Positions 1-8,851 of a stretch of 64,000 nucleotides of DNA are shown piece by piece (positions within the stretch are counted from its first letter, which is position 1; each line of letters starts with the position of its first letter). Position numbers and translations under genes: made by a program. Source of the DNA: Planctomycetia bacterium. Its GTDB lineage: Bacteria; Planctomycetota; Planctomycetia; Pirellulales; PNKZ01. Location of the stretch: the NCBI GenBank assembly GCA_021413845.1, contig JAIOPP010000057.1, positions 11,884-75,883 on the forward strand, in the 5' to 3' direction. The notes beneath the pieces were generated by a model. That model saw only the letters and a program-made list of their open reading frames with translations. It searched no databases and was not told where the DNA came from.

Positions 1-1114
1 CCCGTTCGCAATCGATGTTCAACGTCGCTGCGCCATGCAGTGCCGTCAGCTCCGTGATGCTCACGCGGTCGCGATTCAGCGAGAACTTGCCGGCGAGATC
101 CGTCAGCGGATACACCAGCCGCGGGTCTTCTAAGCGTCCTTGCAGCAATTTGCCGTCGATTTGATAGTCGAGCGTGGATGCGGGAGGCGTACTTCCCTCT
201 GCGGTCGGAAGGTCGCTCACAACTGCCGGCGTGTTCGTCAAACGAAATTGCAATTGCGCTTTCGCGCGGAGTGCCGCAAGTTTCTCAAGTCCGGCTGCCG
301 CCGCACTCGGCAGGCTTTGCCTGAGCTCAGGGCAAATATCCAGCGAGTCGATCGTGCCCGACATCGACCACGCGCCGCCGCCGGCCGGATCGAATGTCGC
401 TTCGAGCGCAAGATTGCGCACATGATCGCCGTCGAGATGCCCCTCGAAACGAATCGGTCGGCGCGTCCCCGGCGGGAAGTCTCCTTCCGCAACCGCCCAG
501 CGCGCTTGCGCATCGCGCAGCACCAGCTTCGACGGCGCTGCGCCGCTCGGATCGACGATTTCGATAATGCCCGACTCGATGACGCCGGTCGGAGTTCCTT
601 CGCCGAACTTCGGAATCGGCAAGAGCTTACCGGCAGACCAAGAACCATCGGACCTACGTGCGACGCGCAAGATCGGCTTGCGCAGCGTGAGCTTCGAGAC
701 TTGGAGTTTCGCATGGATTAGGTCGCGCGGATCGGTGCCGCAATGCACGAAGAGTTCGTCGACGAACAGCAACTCGTCTTGAGGGCCCGAGCGGTTCGGC
801 TCGACGATCGACAAGCCGCGCACGCGAATCCCTTCGCCGCGTACGAGTTGCGCTTCGCGTACCGTGACTTTGAGCTTCGGATATTGCGAGCCGAGCTTGG
901 CTTCGACCGTGCGACGTACTTCGTCGTCGATGCGATGATAAAAGTAGAAGCCGAGCGCGATCGCCACGCACAGCGCGAGCGCTGCCGTCCACTTAATCAA
1001 CATCCAAACGAAATCGACGAACAGTCGAAAAATGATCCCGACTCCTTCGGGAAAGCCCCGGCGAGCGTCCTGCCGCGCCGGTGAGAAACGAGAGAAATGC
1101 GCGGCATGTTCCAT
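1..1114 (-). CDS. AsmA-like membrane-anchored protein, 3' end beyond window
   Basis: An open frame runs without a stop from an ATG at 1114 off the left edge, giving 371 codons. A hydrophobic stretch near residues 25-55 (with IKWTAALALCVAIALGFYF) would be an N-terminal membrane anchor. The rest is extracytoplasmic and beta-rich, with repeated phrases such as RVRGLSIVEP, LQVSKLTLRKPILRV and FSLNRDRVSITELTALHG. That alternation of 'functional layer' and 'linear form' segments is typical of AsmA/DUF3971-type proteins, which span the periplasm and are linked to outer-membrane lipid homeostasis. The family call is by resemblance only, since the C-terminal AsmA domain lies outside the window. An internal ATG at 1003 is an alternative start just before the hydrophobic core. 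The gene is divergent from the MFS transporter gene. Confidence 0.6.
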   Translation of the reverse strand, partial: MEHAAHFSRFSPARQDARRGFPEGVGIIFRLFVDFVWMLIKWTAALALCVAIALGFYFYHRIDDEVRRTVEAKLGSQYPKLKVTVREAQLVRGEGIRVRGLSIVEPNRSGPQDELLFVDELFVHCGTDPRDLIHAKLQVSKLTLRKPILRVARRSDGSWSAGKLLPIPKFGEGTPTGVIESGIIEIVDPSGAAPSKLVLRDAQARWAVAEGDFPPGTRRPIRFEGHLDGDHVRNLALEATFDPAGGGAWSMSGTIDSLDICPELRQSLPSAAAAGLEKLAALRAKAQLQFRLTNTPAVVSDLPTAEGSTPPASTLDYQIDGKLLQGRLEDPRLVYPLTDLAGKFSLNRDRVSITELTALHGAATLNIDCER

Positions 1115-1388
1115 CGTTTGGGGTCGGGGGTCAAGCGAGGTTCCCCGCGTGCCGGCGCGGCCGGCTGCCGGTCGGGCAAGCCAGGCCGGCTTTGACGTCG
1201 CCGGCCGGAGAGAAGCGAATCCGAAAAGGGTGGTATTTCGCTTACTCCTAGGTATACTGCGAGGCTTAGTAAATCCGCCAGCTGTGCCGGCGATTCGGTT
1301 TTATCCTAGATCCGGTCCCGCGTTTCTCTGACCCGCCGCTTGCGTTTTCGACACTCCACACACACCCCGCATCTAGGGACCGTTTTTC

Positions 1389-2990
1389 ATGTCGGCAAAA
1401 ACTGAAGGCATCGCAGATAACGCTGGTCGACTTCTCTGGGCCGGCTTCATGGCGATTCTCGCCGCCGGCGTCGGCTTCGCGATTCGAGGCGGCATTTTCG
1501 ACAACTGGGGTGCCGAATACGGCTTCACCGCATCGCAACTCGGCGCCATCGGCGGCGCTGGCTTCTCCGGATTTTGCTTCGGCATCATTTTCGGCGGCGT
1601 CATCGTCGACAAGATCGGCTACGGCAAGCTCGTCGAGCTGGCGCTCGTTTGCCATATCCTCTCCGCCGTCGTTACCTTCGCGGCAAGCACGCCGGAAAAC
1701 GCCTATGACTATTTGTTCTGGGGCATGTTCATCTTTGCGTATGCCAACGGCACGCTCGAAGCCGTCGCGAATCCGCTCGTTGCCACGCTCTATCCGAAGA
1801 ATCGCACGCACTACCTCAACATCCTTCATGCGAGTTGGCCGGCAGGCATGGTGCTCGGCGCCGTTGCCGGTTGGGTGCTCGACGACGCGATGAAGATCGG
1901 CTGGAAGTACCAACTCGCTCTTTATCTCGTCCCCACGATCATTTACGGCATCATGTTTATGGGGCAGAAATTTCCGAAGTCGGAAGCGGCCGAGAAGGGT
2001 GCGAGCTTCTCCGAAATGTTGAAGCCGGTTGGATTGCTCGGCGCGGCAGTCGCTTGCTTTCTCCTCTCGAAGTTTTTTGCCGACATTTTCAAGTCGTCCC
2101 CCCAGGCCGACTTGATCGGCTACGCCATTGGTGGAGCGCTGTTGATTGCCGTAGGCGTGGTGACGAAATTCTCCATCGGCTCGATCTTGCTGTTCGTCCT
2201 GTTCATCACCCATGCACTCGTCGGTGCCGTCGAATTGGGAACCGATGGTTGGATCCAAAACATCACCGGTAATTTATTCACGTCCGAACAAGGTAAGTAT
2301 CTGTTTATTTGGACGTCCGCCATCATGTTCGGCCTGCGGTTCTGTGCGCACTTCATCGAACACTCGCTTAAACTGTCGCCGATCGGGCTCCTTTTCGTCT
2401 GCTCGGTAATCGCCTGTATCGGTCTGAACTTATCCAGCACGATGACCACGTTCTCCATGGCGCTTCTCGCACTAGGCATCTATGCCGTGGGTAAGACGTT
2501 TTTCTGGCCGACCATGCTCGCCGTCATCGGCGATCGCTTTCCGCAAACGGGCGCGGTCGCGATGTCGATCATGGGAGGCATCGGCATGCTCTCGGCCGGA
2601 CTCATCGGCGGACCCGGCCTCGGTTACGGCAAAGATCGCTTCGCCGGCGAAGAGTTAAAGGCGTCCGACTCCGCTCTCTACGAAGAATATAAAGCGGCCT
2701 CGCCGTCGAAGTTCCTGAATATCGAAAGCACCGCAGCTGTCGGCCTCGACGGCAAGAAACTGGGCGAAGCCAAAGATGCAAAAGAGAAAATGACGCCGGC
2801 ACAGAAGTTGGTCGTCGAAGCCGACCAGCGCGGCGACCGCCGCACGCTGAAGGCCGACTCTTACATCCCGGCGGCGATGGCGGCCATCTACTTGTTGCTG
2901 TTCCTCTACTTCAAGACGATCGGCGGTTACAAGCCGGTACACTTCGCCGAAGAACTCACTGGCGGCACGACCGGCCCGATGGAAGCTTGA
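1389..2990 (+). CDS. MFS transporter, fucose/sugar:H+ symporter type
   Basis: A 533-residue polytopic inner-membrane protein. The N-terminal half shows the expected six-helix bundle, beginning [20 protein letters not shown], with the loop-2/3 signature region [14 protein letters not shown]. The segment [17 protein letters not shown] followed by [15 protein letters not shown] resembles FucP/FHS-type sugar permeases, in which this region forms helices 4-5. The substrate cannot be read from the sequence; a monosaccharide or nucleoside is the family expectation. It is longer than a typical 400-440-residue MFS protein because a hydrophilic insertion of about 80-90 residues (about 405-490, rich in Lys, Glu and Ala) sits before the last membrane helix ([20 protein letters not shown]). 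It is preceded by a 274-bp gap shared with the divergent AsmA-like gene and followed by a RAYT element. Confidence 0.85.
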   Translation: MSAKTEGIADNAGRLLWAGFMAILAAGVGFAIRGGIFDNWGAEYGFTASQLGAIGGAGFSGFCFGIIFGGVIVDKIGYGKLVELALVCHILSAVVTFAASTPENAYDYLFWGMFIFAYANGTLEAVANPLVATLYPKNRTHYLNILHASWPAGMVLGAVAGWVLDDAMKIGWKYQLALYLVPTIIYGIMFMGQKFPKSEAAEKGASFSEMLKPVGLLGAAVACFLLSKFFADIFKSSPQADLIGYAIGGALLIAVGVVTKFSIGSILLFVLFITHALVGAVELGTDGWIQNITGNLFTSEQGKYLFIWTSAIMFGLRFCAHFIEHSLKLSPIGLLFVCSVIACIGLNLSSTMTTFSMALLALGIYAVGKTFFWPTMLAVIGDRFPQTGAVAMSIMGGIGMLSAGLIGGPGLGYGKDRFAGEELKASDSALYEEYKAASPSKFLNIESTAAVGLDGKKLGEAKDAKEKMTPAQKLVVEADQRGDRRTLKADSYIPAAMAAIYLLLFLYFKTIGGYKPVHFAEELTGGTTGPMEA

Positions 2991-3021
2991 AACCGGCCGA
3001 AGAAGCGATGAGCGAGAGTCC

Positions 3022-3110
3022 GGTCGCGTAGCGACCAACTGATGGTAGCCGTGGGTTGAAACCCACGGTTACCGGGGCCACGCGACTAGATCGGCGTCGC
3101 GTAGCGACGC
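3022..3110. repeat. Left REP-like palindrome cluster
   Basis: There are three palindromes. At 3022-3036, GGTCGC-gta-GCGACC. At 3044-3073, a hairpin with arms CCGTGGGTT and AACCCACGG around a GA centre, extended outward by GGTAG and TTACC. At 3094-3110, GCGTCGC-gta-GCGACGC. All can form stable hairpins and are repeated on the right flank of the transposase gene. Confidence 0.75.
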
Positions 3111-3147
3111 TTGATCTGCGTATCGTATGCCTAGGAATCGCATCACG

Positions 3148-3600
3148 ATGGCGAACACGTTCACGTCGCTGCGATACCACATCGCCTTCAGTACCAAACA
3201 GCGAAAACGCTGGATCGCTCCCGAGATCGAAGAGCGAGTTTGGTCCTATCTCGGTGGAATTGCCGAACGGAACGGCATGCAACCGCTTGCGATCGGCGGT
3301 GTGGACGACCATGTGCATCTCTTGCTCGGCATCCCGCCGAAGCTCGCCGTAAGCGACGCCGTGAAATATCTCAAGGGAGGCTCGTCGAAATGGTTCCACG
3401 AGACTTTTCCGCAGCTCTTGGAATTCGGTTGGCAAGACGGCTATGGCGCGTTCACGGTCGGTCGCTCGCAAATCGAAGCGACGGAAGAATATATCCGCGG
3501 GCAACGTGATCATCATCGCGTGCAGACGTTCGAGGAAGAATATCTCGCGTTTTTGCGCAAACATGAGTTGAGTTTCGATCCGCGACATGTGTTCGATTGA
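3148..3600 (+). CDS. REP-associated tyrosine transposase (Y1/IS200-like)
   Basis: A 150-residue Y1 transposase of the IS200/RAYT group. It starts in the family manner, MANTFTSLRYHIAFSTKQRK. The HUH metal-binding motif is seen as DDHVHLLLG (near residues 60-68), and the catalytic tyrosine is expected in the EATEEYIRGQ segment about 50 residues later, matching the usual YIxxQ pattern. Such enzymes nick and join single-stranded DNA at hairpins. The start is placed at ATG 3148. An in-frame ATG at 3127 would add seven residues that overlap the end of the left palindrome cluster. The frame is intact with normal length, so the gene looks functional. No accessory tnpB is present, which fits a RAYT rather than an IS605 element. 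Confidence 0.88.
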   Translation: MANTFTSLRYHIAFSTKQRKRWIAPEIEERVWSYLGGIAERNGMQPLAIGGVDDHVHLLLGIPPKLAVSDAVKYLKGGSSKWFHETFPQLLEFGWQDGYGAFTVGRSQIEATEEYIRGQRDHHRVQTFEEEYLAFLRKHELSFDPRHVFD

Positions 3601-3619
3601 TCGGGTGCGATGATGGCAA

Positions 3620-3708
3620 GCGTCGCTACGCGACGCATCACGTTTGCCGCGATTTCGCATTCCGTGGGTTGAAACCCACGGCTACCATCGTGGTCGTCGC
3701 TACGCGAC
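3620..3708. repeat. Right REP-like palindrome cluster
   Basis: The order mirrors the left flank: GCGTCGC-tac-GCGACGC at 3620-3636, the CCGTGGGTT-ga-AACCCACGG hairpin at 3662-3681 with a trailing CTACC, and GTCGC-tac-GCGAC at 3696-3708. The 5' outer GGTAG arm of the central hairpin is lost here (the sequence reads CGCATT), so this copy is partly degenerate. Confidence 0.75.
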
Positions 3709-3721
3709 TACAGGGCGACTA

Positions 3722-4732
3722 CTACTGCCGTATGACCAAGCGTGCTCCAACCCGTTCGACCATCACACCGCCGGGAAACATTCGTTTCGCGGCGGTGTTG
3801 CCGTTCAAGGCAAGATCGGCGAGGGCTTCCCATTCGTCGAAGCCCATTGCTTGGAGCGGCAGGCCGGCGGCGTTCCAGGCCGTCGTGAGGACTTCGCGCA
3901 CGAGATACCTCGGTTGATTCGCCAGTGCCGTGCAATCGAGTTCGAACGCGCCGCGCTCCGAGCGAGTTACGGCCGCTCGCAACAACGGCTCAACCAACGC
4001 CGCTGCGAAGTCGCGTAATTCCTCGGCCTGTATCGCGAGCCGCGACAGCGCATCGACGACTTGCGGGTTGTACTCTTGCGCCAAGAGAGGCAACAAATCG
4101 TGTCGCACTCGATTGCGCGTATACGCTCGATCGACGTTCGACGAGTCGATTCGATACGGCTGCCCGATCGATTCGAGATACTCGACGATCTCGCAGCGCC
4201 GCAGCATGAGCATCGGGCGGATCAGCCCGATGGTGTCGCCGTCGAGGGGGCGGACGCGCGGGATACCGCCGAGACCGGCAAGCCCCGTGCCGCGCACGAT
4301 GCGCTGCAGCAAGGTCTCGGCCTGATCATCGCGCGTGTGGGCCGTCGCGATATAGCGGGCTCCGCGACTCCGCGCCGTGTCGACGAGGAATCGATAGCGC
4401 AACTCACGGGCCGCTTCTTCGACGCCGTCGCCGCGCTCGCGAGCCGAGAGCGCAACGTCGCCGTTCGAGACAACGCTTTCGATCCCGAGCCGCGCAGCAA
4501 GTTCGGCGACGAAGCGTGCATCGCCGTCGGATTCTTCACCGCGCAAGCCATGGTTTAAATGAGCGGCAATGAGTCGGCCGCCGGCCGCCGGGGGTCGCAG
4601 CGCGGCGAGAGCGCGGAGTAGAGCAACACTATCGGCCCCGCCGCTCACGGCTACGACGACGGTCTCGTCCGTCCAGCGGCTTAAGGGCCATCCGGCGGCG
4701 ATCCGCAGTTCCAGCTGGGCAGGCCCGTTCAT
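3722..4732 (-). CDS. tilS: tRNA(Ile)-lysidine synthetase
   Basis: A cytoplasmic N-type ATP pyrophosphatase that converts C34 of the tRNA-Ile CAU anticodon to lysidine, an essential step for reading AUA. The PP-loop SGGADS lies at residues 30-35 (VVVAVSGGADSVALLRAL). It is followed by AAHLNHGLRGEESDGDARF, the TilS-specific region GDGVEEAARELRYRFL, and IATAHTRDDQAETLLQRI, then NVDRAYTRNRVRHDLLPLL, all diagnostic of TilS. At 336 residues it is shorter than the roughly 430-residue Escherichia coli protein, because the C-terminal TilS_C domain is mostly absent, as in many other phyla. The start is set at ATG 4732, since 54 additional upstream codons in the same frame look non-coding and Arg-rich. 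It is convergent with the RAYT element. Confidence 0.92.
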   Translation of the reverse strand: MNGPAQLELRIAAGWPLSRWTDETVVVAVSGGADSVALLRALAALRPPAAGGRLIAAHLNHGLRGEESDGDARFVAELAARLGIESVVSNGDVALSARERGDGVEEAARELRYRFLVDTARSRGARYIATAHTRDDQAETLLQRIVRGTGLAGLGGIPRVRPLDGDTIGLIRPMLMLRRCEIVEYLESIGQPYRIDSSNVDRAYTRNRVRHDLLPLLAQEYNPQVVDALSRLAIQAEELRDFAAALVEPLLRAAVTRSERGAFELDCTALANQPRYLVREVLTTAWNAAGLPLQAMGFDEWEALADLALNGNTAAKRMFPGGVMVERVGARLVIRQ

Positions 4733-5485
4733 GCCGCGTAATGCCGATAAATGCTTGCAGTTCCGGCGGTTGCGTTCGCGTCGGACTCTGTTAGGATAAG
4801 AAACTTGAATTGCCAGCGATCGTCCGCGGAGCCCCCCTAGCGAGGCGACCCAAGGAGAGCGACGGCGCGAGAAAGACGACTTTACCCGGATCAAGATACT
4901 AGAACCAGCCGGTTCGGGAGCTTAGGCGATGCATCTGCTTGCGATTTTCTTGCAGTATCTGCTTAGCCGGCTTCTGAACGAGCCGCAACCGCAACCTGTA
5001 CCGATCCCCGTGCGACAGCCGACTGCCAAGGCTTCGCCCGATCGTCAGGCTTTCGTGTCGACGAGCGACCCACCAGGTCGAACGTCGATATTCTATGAGT
5101 CGACGGAATTCCGAAGGCAAGCAGGAAACGAGAACCGATTCTCGTTTGTTCGGCGTTCAGGACGCAACGCGGCGCACCTTGCCGTCGCGGTCTTGAGCAC
5201 GACATGCCTCGGCGTCGGCCGTCCGGAAATCTCGTCTTCGTTTTCGGCGTTTGCCGCATTTGCGGCTGCAGTCGGAATTTTCTCGCCCGAGGTGCGCGCC
5301 TAGCGCATCGCCGCCTCTTCTTAGTTCGGCTTGATGAACGGGCTCGGTGAGCCAAGACATTCGACTTCGATGTTCGCAGCCTCGCAACCTAACGGTTGCC
5401 GGGCAACGCATCCGGTCGCATGACTTGAATCATTCAGCGTGCGATCGCTCCTCCATAAAAAATTACGCCCTTGAGGAGCGAACCC
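4733..5485. other. 753-bp region with no convincing gene
   Basis: This gap lies between tilS (minus) and rny (plus). The only sizeable plus frame, 4929-5303 (124 codons, starting MHLLAIFLQYLLSRLLNEPQ), begins with a hydrophobic stretch. It then becomes compositionally irregular and has no recognised domain or ribosome-binding site. It could be a small membrane protein or a decayed gene; I do not annotate it as a CDS. The region must contain the divergent promoters for tilS and rny, but no strong -35/-10 pair was identified. Confidence 0.4.
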
Positions 5486-7042
5486 TTGGATAATCCGATC
5501 ACAGTCGTGCTGATCACGGCGCCGCTCGCGGCCGTGTTGACTTTCGTCTTAATGAAAGTGCTCGACAAGCTGCGCCTGACCGACGCGGAAGGAAAAGCGA
5601 AAGAGATCATCACGCAGGCCGAGCGCGAGATCGACAACCGCCGCAAAGAAGCGGAGTTGGCGATCAAGGAAGAGGCCTTGCGCCGCAAAAGCGAGTTTGA
5701 AAAAGATCTCCAGAAGCAGCGGCAAGAACTTCACGAGCGCGACCGCGTGCTCGACAAGCGCCAGGACGCTTTGGAAGAGCAGGGGGATCAACTTCGCAAG
5801 CAAGAGAAGATGGTCGAGTCGACGCAGCGCAAACTCATGGAACGGCTCGAAGACACGAATCGCCGGCACGAAGAACTCGGCAAATTGCTCGATGTTCAGC
5901 GCCAAACGCTCCACCAACTCAGCGGCTTAAGCAAGGAAGACGCGACCCACCGGTTGCTCGAAATGCTCGACCAAGAGCTTGCCAACGAGATCGGCACGCG
6001 CATCCATAAGCACGAAAAACGGATGGCGGAAATGGCGGAGGAGAAGTCGCGCGAGATTCTCATTACCGCCATCCAACGCTACGCCTCGGCCCATACCGCC
6101 GAATCGACGACGAGCACCGTCGACATTCCAAGCGACGACATGAAGGGACGCATCATCGGTCGCGAAGGACGGAACATTCGCGCCTTCGAGAAAGCGACCG
6201 GCGTCGACGTCATCATCGACGACACGCCGGGTGTCGTGATCGTCAGCTGCTTCGATCCGGTTCGTCGCGAGACGGCGCGACTCGCGCTGGCGAAACTCAT
6301 CGCAGACGGTCGAATTCATCCGGCCCGCATCGAGGAAGTCGCCGCGGAGACGCAGAAAGAACTCGAAACGCATCTCCAGCGCCTCGGCGAAGAAGCGGCC
6401 GAAGAAGCCGACGTGCCGGGCCTGAACGAGAAGGTGATCCATCTGCTCGGCCGATTGCACTTCCGCACGAGCTACAGCCAGAACGTGCTGCGACATTCGA
6501 TCGAAGTCGCCTACCTCACCGGCATGATGGCCGAAGAGCTTGGGCTCGACGGCAAGCTCGCACGCCGCGCCGGCTTGTTGCACGACATCGGCAAGGCAGC
6601 CGATCACGAAGCCGAAGGGGGCCACCCGAAGATCGGCGCCGACATCCTCAAGCGAGCCGGCGAGAAACCGGAAGTGGTGCATGCCGCGCTCGGGCATCAC
6701 GACGACCTCAGGATCGACAACCCATACACGGTGCTCGTCGCCGCGGCGGACGCGGCCAGCGCGGCTCGGCCCGGCGCCCGGCGTGAGTCGCTCGATCGCT
6801 ATATCAAACGGATGGAAGAGCTCGAAACGATCGCCGGCGGCTTCCCCGGCGTAGAGCAAGCGTTTGCGATTCAAGCGGGGCGCGAGTTGCGCGTGATCGC
6901 AAGTTCGCGTGATACGAACGATGTATCGGCGGCGAAGATCGCACGCGATATCGCCAATGCTTTCGAGGAGCAACTCACGTATCCGGGCGAAATCAAAGTA
7001 ACGGTGCTGCGCGAAGTGCGATTCACCGAAACGGCGAAATAG
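5486..7042 (+). CDS. rny: Ribonuclease Y
   Basis: A membrane-anchored endoribonuclease that initiates mRNA decay. At 518 residues it has standard length and domain order: an N-terminal membrane helix ([19 protein letters not shown]), a long Glu/Lys/Arg-rich coiled coil (to about residue 195), a KH RNA-binding domain with [15 protein letters not shown] near residue 220, and an HD domain with the metal-binding [12 protein letters not shown] (His366-Asp367). The start is chosen as TTG 5486 because a good Shine-Dalgarno (GAGGAGCG) lies a few bases upstream. The TTG at 5471, which would add five residues, itself overlaps that site. It is followed 58 bp later by ymdB, the classic rny-ymdB neighbour pair seen in many bacteria, so the two are probably co-transcribed. 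Confidence 0.96.
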   Translation: MDNPITVVLITAPLAAVLTFVLMKVLDKLRLTDAEGKAKEIITQAEREIDNRRKEAELAIKEEALRRKSEFEKDLQKQRQELHERDRVLDKRQDALEEQGDQLRKQEKMVESTQRKLMERLEDTNRRHEELGKLLDVQRQTLHQLSGLSKEDATHRLLEMLDQELANEIGTRIHKHEKRMAEMAEEKSREILITAIQRYASAHTAESTTSTVDIPSDDMKGRIIGREGRNIRAFEKATGVDVIIDDTPGVVIVSCFDPVRRETARLALAKLIADGRIHPARIEEVAAETQKELETHLQRLGEEAAEEADVPGLNEKVIHLLGRLHFRTSYSQNVLRHSIEVAYLTGMMAEELGLDGKLARRAGLLHDIGKAADHEAEGGHPKIGADILKRAGEKPEVVHAALGHHDDLRIDNPYTVLVAAADAASAARPGARRESLDRYIKRMEELETIAGGFPGVEQAFAIQAGRELRVIASSRDTNDVSAAKIARDIANAFEEQLTYPGEIKVTVLREVRFTETAK

Positions 7043-7100
7043 CCGAAAGGCGCTAAGCGACAAAACGGCTGGACGAGCGAAGAGGACGGAGGAGCGACGA

Positions 7101-7940
7101 GTGCGACTGCTATTCATCGGCGATATCGTCGGCAAGCCGGGGCGGAAGATCGTCGCTCGGGCGATGCGAGGCTTGATCGCTCGCGAAAAGCTCGATTTTG
7201 TCATCGCGAACGGTGAAAACTCGGCGGCCGGCAGCGGAATCACGCCTGATATTCATCGGGAGCTGATCGACGCCGGAGTCGACTGCATCACGCTCGGCGA
7301 TCACATCTACAAACGCCGCGAGATCATTCCGACGCTCGAGCGCGAGAAAAACATCGTCAAGCCGGCGAACTTCCCCGCTAAGTCCCCCGGGCGCGAGTTC
7401 GCGCTCTTGAAAACACGCGACGGAACGCAGGTAGCCGTGGTGAGTCTGCTCGGCCGAGTGTTTATGCGGCCGGTCGATTGCCCGTGGGCCGCGATCGATC
7501 GCGTGTTGGCGCTGCTGCCGCCGGACGTGAAGACGGTCTTCGTCGACTTTCATGCCGAAGCGACGAGCGATAAGCAAGTGATGGGGCGCTATCTCGACGG
7601 CCGCGTCGCGGCGGTGCTCGGCACGCATACGCATGTTCCGACCGCCGACGAAGAAATCTTTCCGGGCGGCACCGCCTTTCAATGCGATGTCGGCATGACG
7701 GGCCCCTATCGCAGCATCCTCGGCCGGGAAATTAGCCGAGTGATGGAGACGACCCTTAGCTTTACGCCGACTCAGTTCGACGTCGCCCTCGACGATATCA
7801 GGATGTGCGGGTCGATCGTCGAGATCGACTCGGCAACCGGCCGCGCCACGGCGATTCGGCGGATTCGGATCGACATGGCCGAAGCCGACCGGCTGGCGGC
7901 CTCGCTCGCGCCGGCAGCCGCAGCGCCGCGAGCGCTGTAA
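7101..7940 (+). CDS. ymdB: YmdB-family metallophosphoesterase
   Basis: A 279-residue TIGR00282/YmdB-type phosphoesterase. Characterised members hydrolyse 2',3'-cyclic nucleotides and affect RNase Y-linked gene expression. Metal-ligand motifs are visible: FIGDIVGKPGR (Asp8), IANGEN (Glu39, Asn40), FVDFHAEATSDK (His151) and LGTHTHVPTAD (His176, His178). The motif that normally reads GNH is GDH here (Asp67), a change from the usual Asn ligand. The start is GTG 7101, preceded by a GGAGGAGC ribosome-binding site. It lies directly downstream of rny on the same strand. The C-terminus ends in an Ala/Pro-rich tail that is not part of the family core. Confidence 0.9.
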   Translation: MRLLFIGDIVGKPGRKIVARAMRGLIAREKLDFVIANGENSAAGSGITPDIHRELIDAGVDCITLGDHIYKRREIIPTLEREKNIVKPANFPAKSPGREFALLKTRDGTQVAVVSLLGRVFMRPVDCPWAAIDRVLALLPPDVKTVFVDFHAEATSDKQVMGRYLDGRVAAVLGTHTHVPTADEEIFPGGTAFQCDVGMTGPYRSILGREISRVMETTLSFTPTQFDVALDDIRMCGSIVEIDSATGRATAIRRIRIDMAEADRLAASLAPAAAAPRAL

Positions 7941-8113
7941 CGCCGAACGAAACGAGCATGCCGGCAGCGGCGGCTCGCTATTGGCCTTGAAGCGGGAACG
8001 GTAAGCCGGTACTTTGCCGCGCCTTTCACGAACGACTCGGTCTTCCCGGCGCCGCCGGCGATGGATCGCTCCGGTCGTTTCAGCGAGAACGCTCATACCT
8101 TCGAGGACGTCGC

Positions 8114-8773
8114 ATGTCGTCGCCATTTTCCCTGCGGATGCAAATCAAACTCGTCGCTTTGGCGTCGGCGTTATGCGTTCCCTTGGCTTGCGGTTGTACG
8201 CAAGCGTTGATTACCGGCATCTATTTGACGAAGGGGGTCGAGACTCCCGCCGAGTTCAAGGAGTTGAAGGGGAAGAAGACCGCCGTGGTCTGTCGTCCGC
8301 TGGTGGAATTGCAATATTCGAGTTCGAGCGCTGCGCAGCGTCTGGCAGGTACGGTGTCGCTATTGCTGAAGAAGAAGGTGAAGAAGATCGAATTGATCGG
8401 CGCTCAGAAGATCGAGCAATGGACCGACGAACATGAATGGCAGGAATTTTCCGAAGTCGGCAAGGCCGTGAAGAGCGATTACGTCGTCGGGATCGAGATC
8501 GAAGAATTCAAGCTCTATCAAGGACAGACGATCTACCAAGGCCGGGCTCGCGTCCACGTCACCGTGCACGACATGAGCAAGGACGGCGAATTGGTTTACG
8601 AGAAGAACCTGCCCGAAATCGTTTATCCGCCGCAGGCCGGCATTCCGACTTCAGAGAAACCGGAAGAAGAATTCCGTCGCCAGTTCATCGGCGTCGTGGC
8701 CGAGCAAGTCGGCCGATTGTTCTACGGCTACGATCACCGCAAAGACTACGCCGTGGATAGCACGGCACTCTAA
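8114..8773 (+). CDS. Exported (probably lipo-) protein of unknown function
   Basis: A 219-residue protein with an N-terminal signal sequence (IKLVALASALCVPLACGC) ending in cysteines that could serve as a lipobox, although the residue before the cleavage site is not ideal. The mature part has a Lys-rich beta segment (FKELKGKKTAVVCRPLVELQ), a helix, and YVVGIEIEEFKLYQGQTIYQGRARVHVTVHD. That resembles GNA1162/CsgG-like or LptE-like periplasmic nucleotide-binding-fold lipoproteins only in overall pattern. I do not recognise a named family. It stands alone on the plus strand after ymdB, with a 173-bp gap, and is convergent with the vWA gene. Confidence 0.7.
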   Translation: MSSPFSLRMQIKLVALASALCVPLACGCTQALITGIYLTKGVETPAEFKELKGKKTAVVCRPLVELQYSSSSAAQRLAGTVSLLLKKKVKKIELIGAQKIEQWTDEHEWQEFSEVGKAVKSDYVVGIEIEEFKLYQGQTIYQGRARVHVTVHDMSKDGELVYEKNLPEIVYPPQAGIPTSEKPEEEFRRQFIGVVAEQVGRLFYGYDHRKDYAVDSTAL

Positions 8774-8851
8774 GAAGTTGTCGCCGCAACGATTCATCGT
8801 CGCCGCACAGGCCGAACTCTTAGAGCTTCACGTTTCTCTGGAGTGTTCTCT

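Larger units (their letters stand above)
3021..3709 (+). mobile_element. RAYT element: Y1 transposase between compound REP-like palindromes
   Basis: The unit has a transposase gene (3148-3600) flanked on each side by the same set of three short palindromes, in mirrored order: a small one (A), the Pro-type one (B), then a longer version of A nearest the gene. The A-type repeats are inverted between the flanks (spacer gta on the left, tac on the right). Both B repeats keep the same central GA, so they are in direct orientation. The element sits between an MFS gene and the 3' end of tilS, whose stop is about 13 bp from the right palindrome. Known RAYT families mobilise or maintain REP sequences; activity here is not shown. 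Confidence 0.7.

Noticed and set aside
1252-1257. TATACT box as the -10 of the MFS gene promoter
   Set aside because: No acceptable -35 sequence at 16-18 bp spacing.
1266-2258. Minus-strand 330-codon frame opposite the MFS transporter
   Set aside because: It runs through conserved membrane helices of the transporter on the other strand and is Arg/Asp/Glu-rich without any family resemblance.
4929-5303. Possible 124-residue membrane protein between tilS and rny
   Set aside because: Hydrophobic start only; no ribosome-binding site, domain or regular composition, so it was kept as an unresolved gap rather than a CDS.
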